Origin: Bradyrhizobium sp. CCGUVB1N3
Lineage (GTDB): Bacteria > Pseudomonadota > Alphaproteobacteria > Rhizobiales > Xanthobacteraceae
Reading direction: 5' to 3'
Assembly: GCF_024199925.1 (NCBI RefSeq)
Contig: NZ_JANADR010000001.1
Location: forward strand, 2,728,001-2,792,000
Length of the DNA stretch: 64,000 bases
Both the position numbers and the translations under genes were made by a program. How positions within the stretch are numbered: position 1 is the first letter of the stretch; the number at the start of each line of letters is the position of its first letter. Positions 53,972 through 62,575 of the stretch are shown piece after piece. The notes beneath the pieces were generated by a model. That model made no database searches and was not told the DNA's origin. It saw only the letters and a program-made list of their open reading frames with translations.

Positions 53972-55648
53972 ATGCTTCCGCGTGGTGTTTGCTTTTCGGC
54001 GTTTTTGGTTAGTGTCTCGATAGTCGCGGCGAGCCTCAGTGCGGCCGCCCAGGACCACCATGGAAGGGGTGGACCACCGGCACCGGCTGCGCGCCCAGCC
54101 GCGCCACCTGCGATGGCCCGTCCGGCGGCGCCGCCAGCCATGGCGCATCCCGCCGCGCCGGCGTTCCATCCACCGGCCATGCCGCAGCGCCCCGCGATGG
54201 CGCCACATCCGGCGCCTCACATCGCCTCACCGCCGCCGCGTCCGACCCCACACTTCGCTGCGCCGCCGCCGCGAGCTGCCCCGCACGTGGCGGCCCCGCG
54301 ACCTGAATTCCATCACCCGCAAGCAGCGCCACAGCGTCCGGCCATGGCGCCGCGGCCGACGCCGCATATCGCCGCCCCCTCACGCCCAAGCGCGCCACCG
54401 ACCGTGAGCGCGCGGCCGTCGCGACAGGAGCAGATGGAACAGCGCGCGCAACAGCACCAGCAGCAGATCCAGCAGCGCCAGCAAATGGTTCAGCAACGGC
54501 AGCGCGACGCGCTGTCGCGCCAGAGCGCGGAGCGTCAGACCCGCATCGATCGGATGCAACAGCGCGTCCAGCAATTGCAGTCGCAGAAGCCGGAAGGCAT
54601 GCGGGCGCAACGTGCACAGGAGCGGATGCTGCAGACGCAGAATCGCCTACTCCAGCGCGAGCAAGGCATGCAGCAGCGCGATCAGGCGCGCCTGCAGCGG
54701 TTGGGACCTGAGCCCGCGGCAGCTGGGCGAGCCGCCGCCGTGCAGGCCGCCGAGCGCGGGCGATTTGCGCAACGCTTCCGCGAGCAGGCTACTGCGCAAA
54801 GCCAGGCGGCGCTCATCACCCGCCAGAGCGGCTGGGCTCCCCGGCAGGCATGGCGGCACCGCCATCCTGCGGTCTTCGTGGCGTGGCTGGGGCCGGTGTT
54901 CTGGCCGTATGCCTACTCCGACATTTTTGACTACACGTTCTGGTCCTACGCGTACGAACCCGGCTACTGGGCCTATGCCTACGACGACTTCGTCGACACC
55001 GTGTTCTGGGGCGGGGATGGCGCCTATTCCGCCTATGCCAGCACCAACCCGTATGACTATCCGCAGACCGGTGGCAGCTACCGCGCGCGACGGGGCACCA
55101 GCGCAAGCCCGCAGGCGCTACGGCAATTGTGCGACGCTCCGGACAAGGGCGTGACTGCCTGGCCGATCGCGTCGATCACGCAGGCGGTCCGGCCGACGCC
55201 CGAGCAGCGCAGCCTGCTCGACGACTTGAAGGCCGCGGCGGCACAGGCTGCCGATGCATTCAAGCAATCCTGCAACGATTCCTATGCGCTGACGCCGCCC
55301 GGCCGCCTGCGCGCGATGACGAGCCGCGTCAGCGCCACGCTCGAGGCGGTGAAGATCGTTCGGCCGGCGCTCGAGAAATTCTATGGTTCGCTCAGCGACG
55401 AGCAGCAGGCGCGTTTCAACGCGCTCGGTCCCAATGTCGGCGAGCCTTCGCAACAGCAACCCCAGCAGCAGGAAGCAAATGCTCAGCCCGGGAACTGCGG
55501 CGATCCGAAATCAAGCCTGACGCAGCTGCCGATCGAACGGATCGACGCAGTGGTACAGCCGGCCGGGCAAGCAGAAGGAAGCGCTCGACCGCCTGAGCGA
55601 CGCGACGAAACAAGCGGTTCAAGGGCTGCAAGCTGCCTGCCCGGATGA
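53972..55648 (+). CDS. Secreted Pro/Gln-rich protein with LTXXQ-like domain, C-terminus frameshifted
   Basis: The 558-residue product has a signal peptide (hydrophobic LVSVSIVAASLSAAAQ), a low-complexity region of Ala/Pro/His repeats, a Gln/Arg-rich coiled segment (about 150-290), a Tyr/Trp-rich patch (WSYAYEPGYWAYAYDD) and one LTXXQ-like helical domain (ALTPPGRLRAMTSRVSATLE, EKFYGSLSDEQQARF). A second copy of that domain follows in another frame. One extra G in GGG at 55565-55567 accounts for the shift; without it the protein would have 613 residues and end at 55814. Probably a periplasmic envelope protein. Strong GGAGTTGCGATC site before the ATG. Confidence 0.7.
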   Translation: MLPRGVCFSAFLVSVSIVAASLSAAAQDHHGRGGPPAPAARPAAPPAMARPAAPPAMAHPAAPAFHPPAMPQRPAMAPHPAPHIASPPPRPTPHFAAPPPRAAPHVAAPRPEFHHPQAAPQRPAMAPRPTPHIAAPSRPSAPPTVSARPSRQEQMEQRAQQHQQQIQQRQQMVQQRQRDALSRQSAERQTRIDRMQQRVQQLQSQKPEGMRAQRAQERMLQTQNRLLQREQGMQQRDQARLQRLGPEPAAAGRAAAVQAAERGRFAQRFREQATAQSQAALITRQSGWAPRQAWRHRHPAVFVAWLGPVFWPYAYSDIFDYTFWSYAYEPGYWAYAYDDFVDTVFWGGDGAYSAYASTNPYDYPQTGGSYRARRGTSASPQALRQLCDAPDKGVTAWPIASITQAVRPTPEQRSLLDDLKAAAAQAADAFKQSCNDSYALTPPGRLRAMTSRVSATLEAVKIVRPALEKFYGSLSDEQQARFNALGPNVGEPSQQQPQQQEANAQPGNCGDPKSSLTQLPIERIDAVVQPAGQAEGSARPPERRDETSGSRAASCLPG

Positions 55649-55814
55649 GGTACCGTTGACACCAGTCGGGCGGCTGGAAGCGATGCAGAAGCGACTCGAA
55701 GCCATGCTGGAGGCGGCCAATCGGGTGCAGCCTGCGTTGGACGAGTTCTACGCGACGCTGAGCAGCGAGCAGAAGGCGCGCTTCAACACGATGCCCCGGA
55801 CGGCAAGCCAGTGA
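55566..55814 (+). pseudogene. Out-of-frame second LTXXQ-like domain of the preceding gene
   Basis: This segment reads 82 residues with no start of its own. It contains PLTPVGRLEAMQKRLEAML and DEFYATLSSEQKARFN, which repeat PLTPPGRLRAM...EKFYGSLSDEQQARF of the first domain. It is the natural C-terminus of the gene at 53972, shifted by one base at 55565-55567. Confidence 0.75.
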
Positions 55815-55843
55815 TTGCCACCAGCGTTGCTTGAGACATGATT

Positions 55844-56707
55844 CTAAACCACGGTCCGGTGCCGCGCGATGCAGGTGCGCAGCACCTCATCCATCGGCTT
55901 GTCCCACCAGCCGTTGGAGAATATCTCAATCTCGGAATAGCCGGCGTAGCCTTGAGCCTCAACCGCGTCGCGCAACCGCTTGATGTCGATGACGCCGTCG
56001 CCCATCATGCCGCGGTCGTTGAGGATGTCCTTGGTCGGCACCAGCCAGTCGCAGACATGGAACGCAAGCAGGCGGTCCCGGCCCGCGCGCGCGATCTGTG
56101 CCATCAGCTCGGGATCCCACCAGATGTGATAGACGTCGAGCGCAACGCCAAGCATGCCGCTGCGACCTGGGTCGAGCCGATCGCAGATGTCGAGCGCCTG
56201 TTTTGTCGTGTTCACACAGGCGCGGTCAGCGGCATAGGCCGGATGCAGGGGCTCGATCGCAAGCGGCAGTTTTGCCTGCCTGGCATAATCGAGCATTTCA
56301 CCGAGAGCATCCTCGACCTGCGCACGCGCTGCGACGATATCTTTCGAGGCGCCACTGCCCGGCCGCGAATATTGCGGCAGGCCGCCGACGACCAGCACAA
56401 TGCAGGAGGCGCCGAGCGACTTGGCTTCGTCCACGCAGCGGCGATTGTCGTCGCGCACCTCCGCGCGGCGCGCAGCGTCGGACGTGAACATGCCGCCGCG
56501 GCAATAGCCGGAGAGTTCCAGCCCGGCGTCGCGCACCGCTTGTACGGCGCGATCGAGCCCGACGGCGGCGACCTGATCGCGCCAGGGATCGATGGCGCGG
56601 ATGCCGTGCCGCGCGCAGGCATCGATGATGGCGACGAGGTCGCCCTGCTTGCGGACCGTTGCCGTGTTCAGCGACAGCCAGCGATGATCAGAAGAGAAGT
56701 CGCGCAT
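55844..56707 (-). CDS. Sugar phosphate isomerase/epimerase-like TIM-barrel protein
   Basis: The 287-residue protein matches the xylose isomerase-like TIM-barrel (AP endonuclease 2) family: IIDACARHGIRAIDPWRDQV, LAIEPLHPAYAADRACVN, LGVALDVYHIWWDPEL, LAFHVCDWLVP and YSEIEIFSNGWWDKP, which supply the Glu, Asp, His and Glu metal ligands. It probably isomerises or epimerises a keto sugar or related acid. The ATG overlaps the DUF993 stop as TGATG. It is the last gene of the four-gene catabolic operon. Confidence 0.85.
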   Translation of the reverse strand: MRDFSSDHRWLSLNTATVRKQGDLVAIIDACARHGIRAIDPWRDQVAAVGLDRAVQAVRDAGLELSGYCRGGMFTSDAARRAEVRDDNRRCVDEAKSLGASCIVLVVGGLPQYSRPGSGASKDIVAARAQVEDALGEMLDYARQAKLPLAIEPLHPAYAADRACVNTTKQALDICDRLDPGRSGMLGVALDVYHIWWDPELMAQIARAGRDRLLAFHVCDWLVPTKDILNDRGMMGDGVIDIKRLRDAVEAQGYAGYSEIEIFSNGWWDKPMDEVLRTCIARHRTVV

Positions 56708-57897
56708 CAGGCTTCGATTCCGCGCGAGGCCATCACGGTCTTCATCCGCTGTGTCGCGGCTTCCGGATTGGCGAGCAGCCCGGCCTGATCGGCGAGCCGG
56801 AACAGCTCGGCCAGATGCAATGTCGAGCGCGCGCTCTCCTGGCCACCAACCATCGTGAAATGATCCTGATGACCATTCAGATAGGCCATGAAGACCACGC
56901 CGGTCTTGTAGAAGCGCGTCGGCGCCTTGAAGATGTGACGCGACAGCAGCACCGTCGGCCCGAGCACATCGTGGAAGCCGGCCTCATCGCCGGCCGCCAG
57001 CCGCGACAGCGCATAGGAGGCCGCCGGCGCGATCGCATCGAAGATGCCGAGCAGTGCGTGCGAAAAGCCCTGCGCGTCGCCGGCGATCAGCTCCGCATAG
57101 TTGAAGTCATCGCCGGTATACATCTTGATGCGCTTGTCGAGGCGACGGCGCATGTCGATCTCGCGCTGCTTGTCGAGCAGCGAGACTTTGACGCCATCGA
57201 CCTTGGCGGCATTGCCGTTGATGATCGCGACGGCGGTGTCCATCGCCTTGTCCAGATCCTGGGTGCCCCAATAGCCCGTCAGGGCCGGATCGAACATGTC
57301 GCCGAGCCAGTGGATGATCACGGGCTCGCGGACTTGCGACAATACGCGGTCATAGACCTTGGCGTAGTCCTCGGCATTGCGGCCGAGCTTTGCCAGCGCG
57401 CGCGAGGCCATCAGGATGATGCGGCCGCCGATCTTCTCGATTGCCGCAATTTGTTCCTCATAGGCGCGGATCACATCGTCGATGCCTTTGGCATCCTCGA
57501 CCGCGAGGTGATCGGTGCCCGCCCCCGAGAACACCAGCGCATTGCGCGGCTTTGCGGCCGCAACCGAACGCGTGATCAATTCCAGCGAGGTCGGCCAGTC
57601 CAGCCCCATGCCGCGCTGCGCAGTGTCCATGGCTTCGGCAACACCAAGGCCGAGATCCCAGACGTGCTCGCGGAAGGCAATGGTCTTGTCCCAGTCGATG
57701 GCGGCGGAGAGCCAGGGATCGTTGTCGGCGAGCGGATCGGCCACCATGTGCGCGGCCGAGAACGCAACGCGGTTCAGCGTACCCTCGAGCTTTGCAGGGA
57801 AACTGCGCGAGGCGGCGAGCCGATAGGTCTCGATCGAGCGATCGGCCCTGGGCAGCTTGAGCGACAAAGACGACATCGGCGGGACTGGCTTGTTCAT
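56707..57897 (-). CDS. DUF993 family DapA-like aldolase/dehydratase
   Basis: The 396-residue protein belongs to DUF993, related to the dihydrodipicolinate synthase superfamily. Visible features are AFSAAHMVADPLADNDPW, GLGVAEAMDTAQRGMGLDW, ALVFSGAGTDHLA and PVIIHWLGDMFDPALTGYWG, with KVDGVKVSLLDK containing the probable Schiff-base lysine. The reaction is unknown; in this superfamily it would be a retro-aldol or dehydration of a 2-keto acid. A strong GAGGAGGGAGCC site precedes the ATG. It sits between the dehydrogenase and isomerase genes. Confidence 0.85.
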   Translation of the reverse strand: MNKPVPPMSSLSLKLPRADRSIETYRLAASRSFPAKLEGTLNRVAFSAAHMVADPLADNDPWLSAAIDWDKTIAFREHVWDLGLGVAEAMDTAQRGMGLDWPTSLELITRSVAAAKPRNALVFSGAGTDHLAVEDAKGIDDVIRAYEEQIAAIEKIGGRIILMASRALAKLGRNAEDYAKVYDRVLSQVREPVIIHWLGDMFDPALTGYWGTQDLDKAMDTAVAIINGNAAKVDGVKVSLLDKQREIDMRRRLDKRIKMYTGDDFNYAELIAGDAQGFSHALLGIFDAIAPAASYALSRLAAGDEAGFHDVLGPTVLLSRHIFKAPTRFYKTGVVFMAYLNGHQDHFTMVGGQESARSTLHLAELFRLADQAGLLANPEAATQRMKTVMASRGIEA

Positions 57898-57907
57898 GGC
57901 TCCCTCC

Positions 57908-59059
57908 TCAGAGTTTGATCGGTGCGACGTCGATCCAGCGCCGCTCCTTCCAGCTCTTCAGCGCACATTCGGCGAGCTGCACGCCCTTGGCGCCTTCGAG
58001 CAGCGTGAACTTGTACGGCGCATCCTCGAAGACGTGCCGGATGTACATCTCCCACTGCTCCTTGAAGCCGTTGTCGTAGGAGACGTTGTCCGGCAGCTTC
58101 TGCCAGTCGCCATAGAAATCATGCAGCCGCTTCTCGTCGGGATTCCACACCGGCCGGGGCGTCGCCTGGCGTGCCTGGATCACGCAGTCGGTGAGGCCCG
58201 CCACCGCAGAGCCAAGCGTGCCGTCGACCTGGAAGGTGACGAGATCATCGCGATAGACGCGCGTTACCCAGGACATATTGATATGGGCGATGATGCCGCC
58301 CTTGAGCTGGAAGGTGGCGTAGGCGGAGTCATCGGCCGTCGCCTTGTACTTCTGTCCCTGCTCGTCATAGCGCTCGGGGATGTCGGTATTGCCGATGCAG
58401 ACCACGCTTTCGACGTCGCCAAAGAGGTTGTCGAGCACGTAGCGCCAGTGGCAGACCATATCCAGGATGATGCCGCAACCATCCTCATTGCGATAGTTCC
58501 AGGATGGCCGCTGCGCCTCCTGCCAGCCGCCTTCGAACACCCAATAGCCGAACTCGCCGCGCACCGAGAGGATGCGGCCGAAGAATCCGGAATCGCGCAG
58601 GAATGCGAGCTTCTTCAATCCCGGCAGGAACAGCTTGTCCTGCACCGTGCCGTGCTTGACGCCCTTCGCGTTGGCGAGCCGCACCACTTCGACGGCTTCC
58701 TCGAAATTGGTCGCAATGGGCTTCTCGCAATAGACGTGCTTGCCGGCGTTGATGGCGCGGGTCAGCAGGTTCGGCCGCGCCTGCGTGGTCGCGGCGTCGA
58801 AGAACACGCTATCGTTCTTGTCGGCGAGCGCCGCATCGAGATCGGTGGTCCAGCGCGTGATGTTGAACTGTCTGGCCAGCCGCTCGACCTTGTCGGCACT
58901 ACGGCCGACCAGGATCGGATCAGGCATCACGCGGTCGCCGTTCTTCAAGCGGACGCCGCCCTGGTCGCGGATCGCGACGATCGAGCGGATCAGATGCTGG
59001 TTGAGCCCCATGCGGCCGGTGACGCCGTTCATGATGAGGCCGAGGCGTTGCGTGGTCAT
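57908..59059 (-). CDS. Gfo/Idh/MocA family oxidoreductase
   Basis: The 383-residue protein has an N-terminal NAD(P)-binding domain (LGLIMNGVTGRMGLNQHLI) and the family motif EKPIATNFEEA, where the Lys-Pro pair is characteristic. The C-terminal domain contains GRILSVRGEFGYWVFEGGW, DMVCHWRYVLD with the likely catalytic His, and HINMSWVTRVYRDD. It should oxidise a sugar, cyclitol or sugar acid with NAD. The ATG at 59059 overlaps the enolase-superfamily stop as ATGA. Second gene of the operon. Confidence 0.9.
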   Translation of the reverse strand: MTTQRLGLIMNGVTGRMGLNQHLIRSIVAIRDQGGVRLKNGDRVMPDPILVGRSADKVERLARQFNITRWTTDLDAALADKNDSVFFDAATTQARPNLLTRAINAGKHVYCEKPIATNFEEAVEVVRLANAKGVKHGTVQDKLFLPGLKKLAFLRDSGFFGRILSVRGEFGYWVFEGGWQEAQRPSWNYRNEDGCGIILDMVCHWRYVLDNLFGDVESVVCIGNTDIPERYDEQGQKYKATADDSAYATFQLKGGIIAHINMSWVTRVYRDDLVTFQVDGTLGSAVAGLTDCVIQARQATPRPVWNPDEKRLHDFYGDWQKLPDNVSYDNGFKEQWEMYIRHVFEDAPYKFTLLEGAKGVQLAECALKSWKERRWIDVAPIKL

Positions 59060-60465
59060 GCCAATTGCTCCTGAAGTGATCCTGGCTGTTCGAGCGGTGC
59101 CAGCGCCGACCAGTCCGGATGGACCGACGTCGCAAAGCCCGGTGTGGCGAGCGATCCCGTCAGGAGATCGCCGTCGTGAATCTTGAGCCGGACGCCTTGG
59201 CCGGTATCGGCATAGAGATCGGGATGCGCAGCGGCGAAGGCTTGTGCCTCGGCCGCAGGCGCATCGCCAAAGCCGTCGACATAATGATGGCCGTTGCGCT
59301 CGGCATGGGCGATGCCGATGAACGCGCCGAGCGCGAGATCCTGCTGCACGGCCAGGCCCGCCTGGCAGGTCAGATCCTCGCTGGTGATGAAAAACCGCTC
59401 CCCACCGGCGCTCCACTTCGCCGCGCGCGTCGCGTTGATGATCGACTTGTAGAGGCCCTTGCAGGATTTCGACGAAATGCCGCGATAGCCCAGCGCCCGT
59501 GCCGCGGGGAAGGCGTCGTAGGCATCGTCAGCTTCGTCGATGATGAAATTGCGTGCCGCGAGCGAGCCGAGCGGCGTCTGCCGGCTGATATCGCGGGGCA
59601 TCGGCTGCTCGATGTAGAGCAGTTGTGCCGCGATCGGCCGCAGCGCCGCGTCCCGGTCGAGACGATCGAGCAGCGCACGGAGCGCGGCGAGATCGGCGTA
59701 TTGTTCGTTGGCGTCGAGCGAGACCTTGTAGCCATGTCCGCGCGCCGCAAGCTCGGTGCCGATGCGCGCCAGCCGCCTTGCATCATCTTGCGGATCGCCG
59801 GAAAGCTTGAGCTTGAAATAGCGCGCCCCGCCGTTTTCCTGCGCATCAGCGACGCCGCCCTTCCCTTCGATATTGTCGTCGAGACCAACCGTATGCCTGA
59901 CCGCGACCCGCGGCAGCGGCTTACGGTCGCCCAGGAATTTTGCGATGTCGGCGCGGACCAGTTCGGGCGCAAGCCGGGCATCGACGCCGGCGATGTTCTC
60001 GGCCATGCCATCGAAGAAATTCGTCCCGGCTGCCCGCAGCAGCGCATCGAGGATGGCCTTGTCGATCTCGGCGGGGCCATAGGCAGCCGCGAGCGCTGGG
60101 ATGTCACCTTTCGCGCAGGCGGCAACATGTGCACCGATACAGGCGGCGTGCAGGCCGAATGCGGTATGGAATCCGGATTGCGCCAGATAGAGCCCTCGCG
60201 CGATCCCGAGCGAACGCCTGAGCTCATCGACCGTCTGCTCCGGCGACAGCTCGGGCCGCTTGTCGAACCATTTCGGCACCATCAGCTCGGCACTGGCGCC
60301 GACTGCGGTTCCCTCACCCGTCCCCTTGCCCTCGACCTCGATCTCGACCCGGACGAAGATCTGCGGCGTTGCGTTGACCGTAACAGCGCCAAAACGGAAC
60401 GGCCGCGCGAAGCGCACGGGCCGTTCGAAGAATGCGAGGTCTCGCAGCTTCAGGCGCACAGGCAT
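59056..60465 (-). CDS. Enolase-superfamily (mandelate racemase-like) enzyme
   Basis: The 469-residue protein has the enolase-superfamily two-domain form. Catalytic features are the KxK pair Lys218/Lys220 (YFKLKLSGD), metal ligands Asp251 (SLDANEQY), Glu286 (LYIEQPMP) and Asp310/Glu311 (IIDEADDAYD), and SSKSCKGLYKS (Lys333/Lys336). It probably dehydrates or epimerises a sugar acid or related carboxylate. The ATG at 60465 is chosen because the family begins there; the frame runs on upstream into repeat D. It is the first gene of the coupled four-gene operon. Confidence 0.88.
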   Translation of the reverse strand: MPVRLKLRDLAFFERPVRFARPFRFGAVTVNATPQIFVRVEIEVEGKGTGEGTAVGASAELMVPKWFDKRPELSPEQTVDELRRSLGIARGLYLAQSGFHTAFGLHAACIGAHVAACAKGDIPALAAAYGPAEIDKAILDALLRAAGTNFFDGMAENIAGVDARLAPELVRADIAKFLGDRKPLPRVAVRHTVGLDDNIEGKGGVADAQENGGARYFKLKLSGDPQDDARRLARIGTELAARGHGYKVSLDANEQYADLAALRALLDRLDRDAALRPIAAQLLYIEQPMPRDISRQTPLGSLAARNFIIDEADDAYDAFPAARALGYRGISSKSCKGLYKSIINATRAAKWSAGGERFFITSEDLTCQAGLAVQQDLALGAFIGIAHAERNGHHYVDGFGDAPAAEAQAFAAAHPDLYADTGQGVRLKIHDGDLLTGSLATPGFATSVHPDWSALAPLEQPGSLQEQLA

Positions 60466-60513
60466 GGTCCCAGGGCATATGGAGTTGATGGAGACAGATT
60501 GAGCCGCGATGAC

Positions 60514-60646
60514 GGTGCACCTCTCCCGCTTGCGGGAGAGGTCGGCGCGTAGCGCCGGGTGAGGGCTTTCTCCTCTTGGGGGTTCTCGATTGCGGATGCA
60601 CCCTCTCCCCAACCCTCCCCCGCAAGCGGGGGAGGGAGCGCACCGT
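60514..60646. repeat. Palindromic intergenic repeat, family D
   Basis: Two strong hairpins are present: CCTCTCCCGC-TT-GCGGGAGAGG at 60520-60541 and CCCTCCCCCGC-AA-GCGGGGGAGGG at 60612-60635. The ends carry the inverted pair ACGGTGC/GCACCGT, so the whole 130-bp unit can fold as one cruciform. It lies between the ABC importer ATPase stop and the sugar-acid operon start. Confidence 0.75.
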
Positions 60647-60682
60647 TCTTGTGGTCGCGATCAAAAGACATCACATCAAGCC

Positions 60683-61531
60683 TTAGTCCAGCGACCCCTG
60701 CGTAAAGAAATGCTTGCGGATGCGTTGCACGAGTTCGGTGAAGACGGGATCGGCCATCACGTCGAGCGAGCGCGGGCGCGGCAGCGGCACGTCATAGATC
60801 GCCGCGATCGCGCCAGGCCGCTCGGTCATGACCAGGACGCGATCGGCGAGGAACACGGCCTCCGGAATCGAATGCGTGATCAGCAGCACCGTCTTACCGG
60901 TCTCGCGCTGGATCCGCATCAGCTCCACATTCATGCGCTCGCGCGTCAGGGCATCGAGCGCACCGAACGGCTCGTCCATCAGCATGATCTTGGGATCGTG
61001 CACCAGCGCGCGGCAGATCGAGGCGCGCTGCTGCATGCCGCCGGAGAGCTGCCAGGGCAGCTTCTTCTCAAAACCTTCAAGGCCGACCAGCTTCAATAGT
61101 TGCTTTGCGCGCTCGAGATATTTCGCCCGCGGCAGCCGCTTCATGTCGATCGGCAGCATCACGTTGGAGAGGATGTTGCGCCAGGGCAGCAGCAGCGCGT
61201 TCTGGAAGACGATGCCGACATTGCCGTGCGGCTTCGTCACCGTCTCGCCGTCGACCTGGATCTCGCCGCTCGACGGCGGCAAGAGCCCGGAGATCAGTTT
61301 CAGCAGCGTGGACTTGCCGCAGCCGGACGGGCCGACCACGACGAAGAATTCGCCCTCGTTGATGCGGAAGTCGAGGGGCTTGAGCGACGGCACGTCGCCG
61401 TCGCGCGATCTGTAGGTTTTGGACACGCCGGACAGCGTAATGCCCGATGCTTCGCTGCCGGCCCGGTCGCTCACCAGTCGCAGATGAGCGGCCGGCTGCA
61501 CGGCGTCGCTTGGTCTGGCCGCCGATTTCAC
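60683..61531 (-). CDS. NMT1/taurine-type ABC transporter ATPase
   Basis: The 282-residue ATPase matches the SsuB/TauB/ThiZ group: Walker A GPSGCGKSTLLK, the Q-loop VFQNALLLPWRN, signature LSGGMQQRASICRA, Walker B IMLMDEPFGALD and switch ITHSIPEA. It powers import with the permease at 62576-63385. The start is GTG at 61531, overlapping the binding-protein stop as GTGA. The solute (sulfonate, pyrimidine precursor or similar) cannot be read from the sequence. Confidence 0.93.
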   Translation of the reverse strand: MKSAARPSDAVQPAAHLRLVSDRAGSEASGITLSGVSKTYRSRDGDVPSLKPLDFRINEGEFFVVVGPSGCGKSTLLKLISGLLPPSSGEIQVDGETVTKPHGNVGIVFQNALLLPWRNILSNVMLPIDMKRLPRAKYLERAKQLLKLVGLEGFEKKLPWQLSGGMQQRASICRALVHDPKIMLMDEPFGALDALTRERMNVELMRIQRETGKTVLLITHSIPEAVFLADRVLVMTERPGAIAAIYDVPLPRPRSLDVMADPVFTELVQRIRKHFFTQGSLD

Positions 61532-62520
61532 GAGTCGCCCTTCGGCAGGTAGTCGTTGGTGTAGAACGCCTTCGGGTTCTCCTTGGCCTTGGCGTCGAGA
61601 CCGCCATAGTCGACCAGCAGGTTGACCGTATCGGTCATATTCTGGTCGGTGACCTGGAACGGGCGCTTGTTCTTGGTCTCCGGCGTGCGGTAGAGCGGAA
61701 TGGTCAGCTCGAAGCCCTGCGTCAGCGTGTCGATCTTGCCGCCCTTCGGATTGGCGTCGAGGATCGACTGCGCGGCAGCTTTTGGGTCCTTCTCGGCGGC
61801 TTCCACCGCCTTGGTCGTCGCCGACATGAAGCGGCGGACGAGATCTGCATGGGCCTTCACGTAGTCCGCGTTGGCGATGATGCCCGAGGAGACCATGTTG
61901 ATGCCGTAGTCGGCGAACTTGATCGGATAGACGTCCTTGCCGGTCGCATCCTTGATCTTCATCGACTGGTCCATGACGTAGCCGAGGAGGAGATCGGCCT
62001 GGCCGTTGACGACGGCGTTGAGCTTGGTCTGGCCGTCACCGGCAACGGTCTGGAACTCGCTCTCCTTCAGGCCCGTCTTCTTCAGGAACAGCGGCCAGAT
62101 CTGCGTCATCGAGTCCGCGGGCGTGATCGCCACTGTCTTGCCCCTGATGTCCTCGGGCTTCCTGATGTTCTTGTCGACGAACCCCATCGCCGACATCGGG
62201 CTGGTCTGGAGCAACACGCCGGTCGCGATCACAGGCGCGCCCTTGATCGCGGCGCGCATCATGGTGGGCACGTCGACATAGCCGAAGTCGGCGGTCTTGG
62301 CCGCAACGGCCTGCGTTGTTGCCGCCGAGCCGCGGCCTTCCTGGATCTCGAGGTCGATGCCTTCGGCGGCGTAGATGCCCTTGGCCTTGCCGTAGTAGAA
62401 CGGCGCGTGCTCGCCATAGACGTACCAGTTGAGCATCAGCACGACCTTGTCGGCGGCCTGCGCCGGCGCGACGCCGAGCGCCATCAGCGCCACCGAGACA
62501 GCTCCTATCAACCGCTTCAT
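61528..62520 (-). CDS. NMT1/THI5-like ABC transporter substrate-binding protein
   Basis: The 330-residue binding protein has a signal peptide (LIGAVSVALMALGVAPAQA) and the NMT1/THI5-like core VVLMLNWYVYGEHAPFYYGKAKG, given in two parts: LMLNWYVYGEHAPF and YGKAKGIYAAEGIDLEI. GFVDKNIRKPEDIRGKTVAI and ITPADSMTQIWPLFL follow. The ATG at 62520 has GGAGGAGTAGCG before it, which decides it over the longer frame. It lies between permease and ATPase. Confidence 0.92.
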   Translation of the reverse strand: MKRLIGAVSVALMALGVAPAQAADKVVLMLNWYVYGEHAPFYYGKAKGIYAAEGIDLEIQEGRGSAATTQAVAAKTADFGYVDVPTMMRAAIKGAPVIATGVLLQTSPMSAMGFVDKNIRKPEDIRGKTVAITPADSMTQIWPLFLKKTGLKESEFQTVAGDGQTKLNAVVNGQADLLLGYVMDQSMKIKDATGKDVYPIKFADYGINMVSSGIIANADYVKAHADLVRRFMSATTKAVEAAEKDPKAAAQSILDANPKGGKIDTLTQGFELTIPLYRTPETKNKRPFQVTDQNMTDTVNLLVDYGGLDAKAKENPKAFYTNDYLPKGDS

Positions 62521-62575
62521 CGCTACTCCTCCCACTCCCTTTTTTGGCTTCGGCCGTTGCTGGCCGCTGGTTGGC

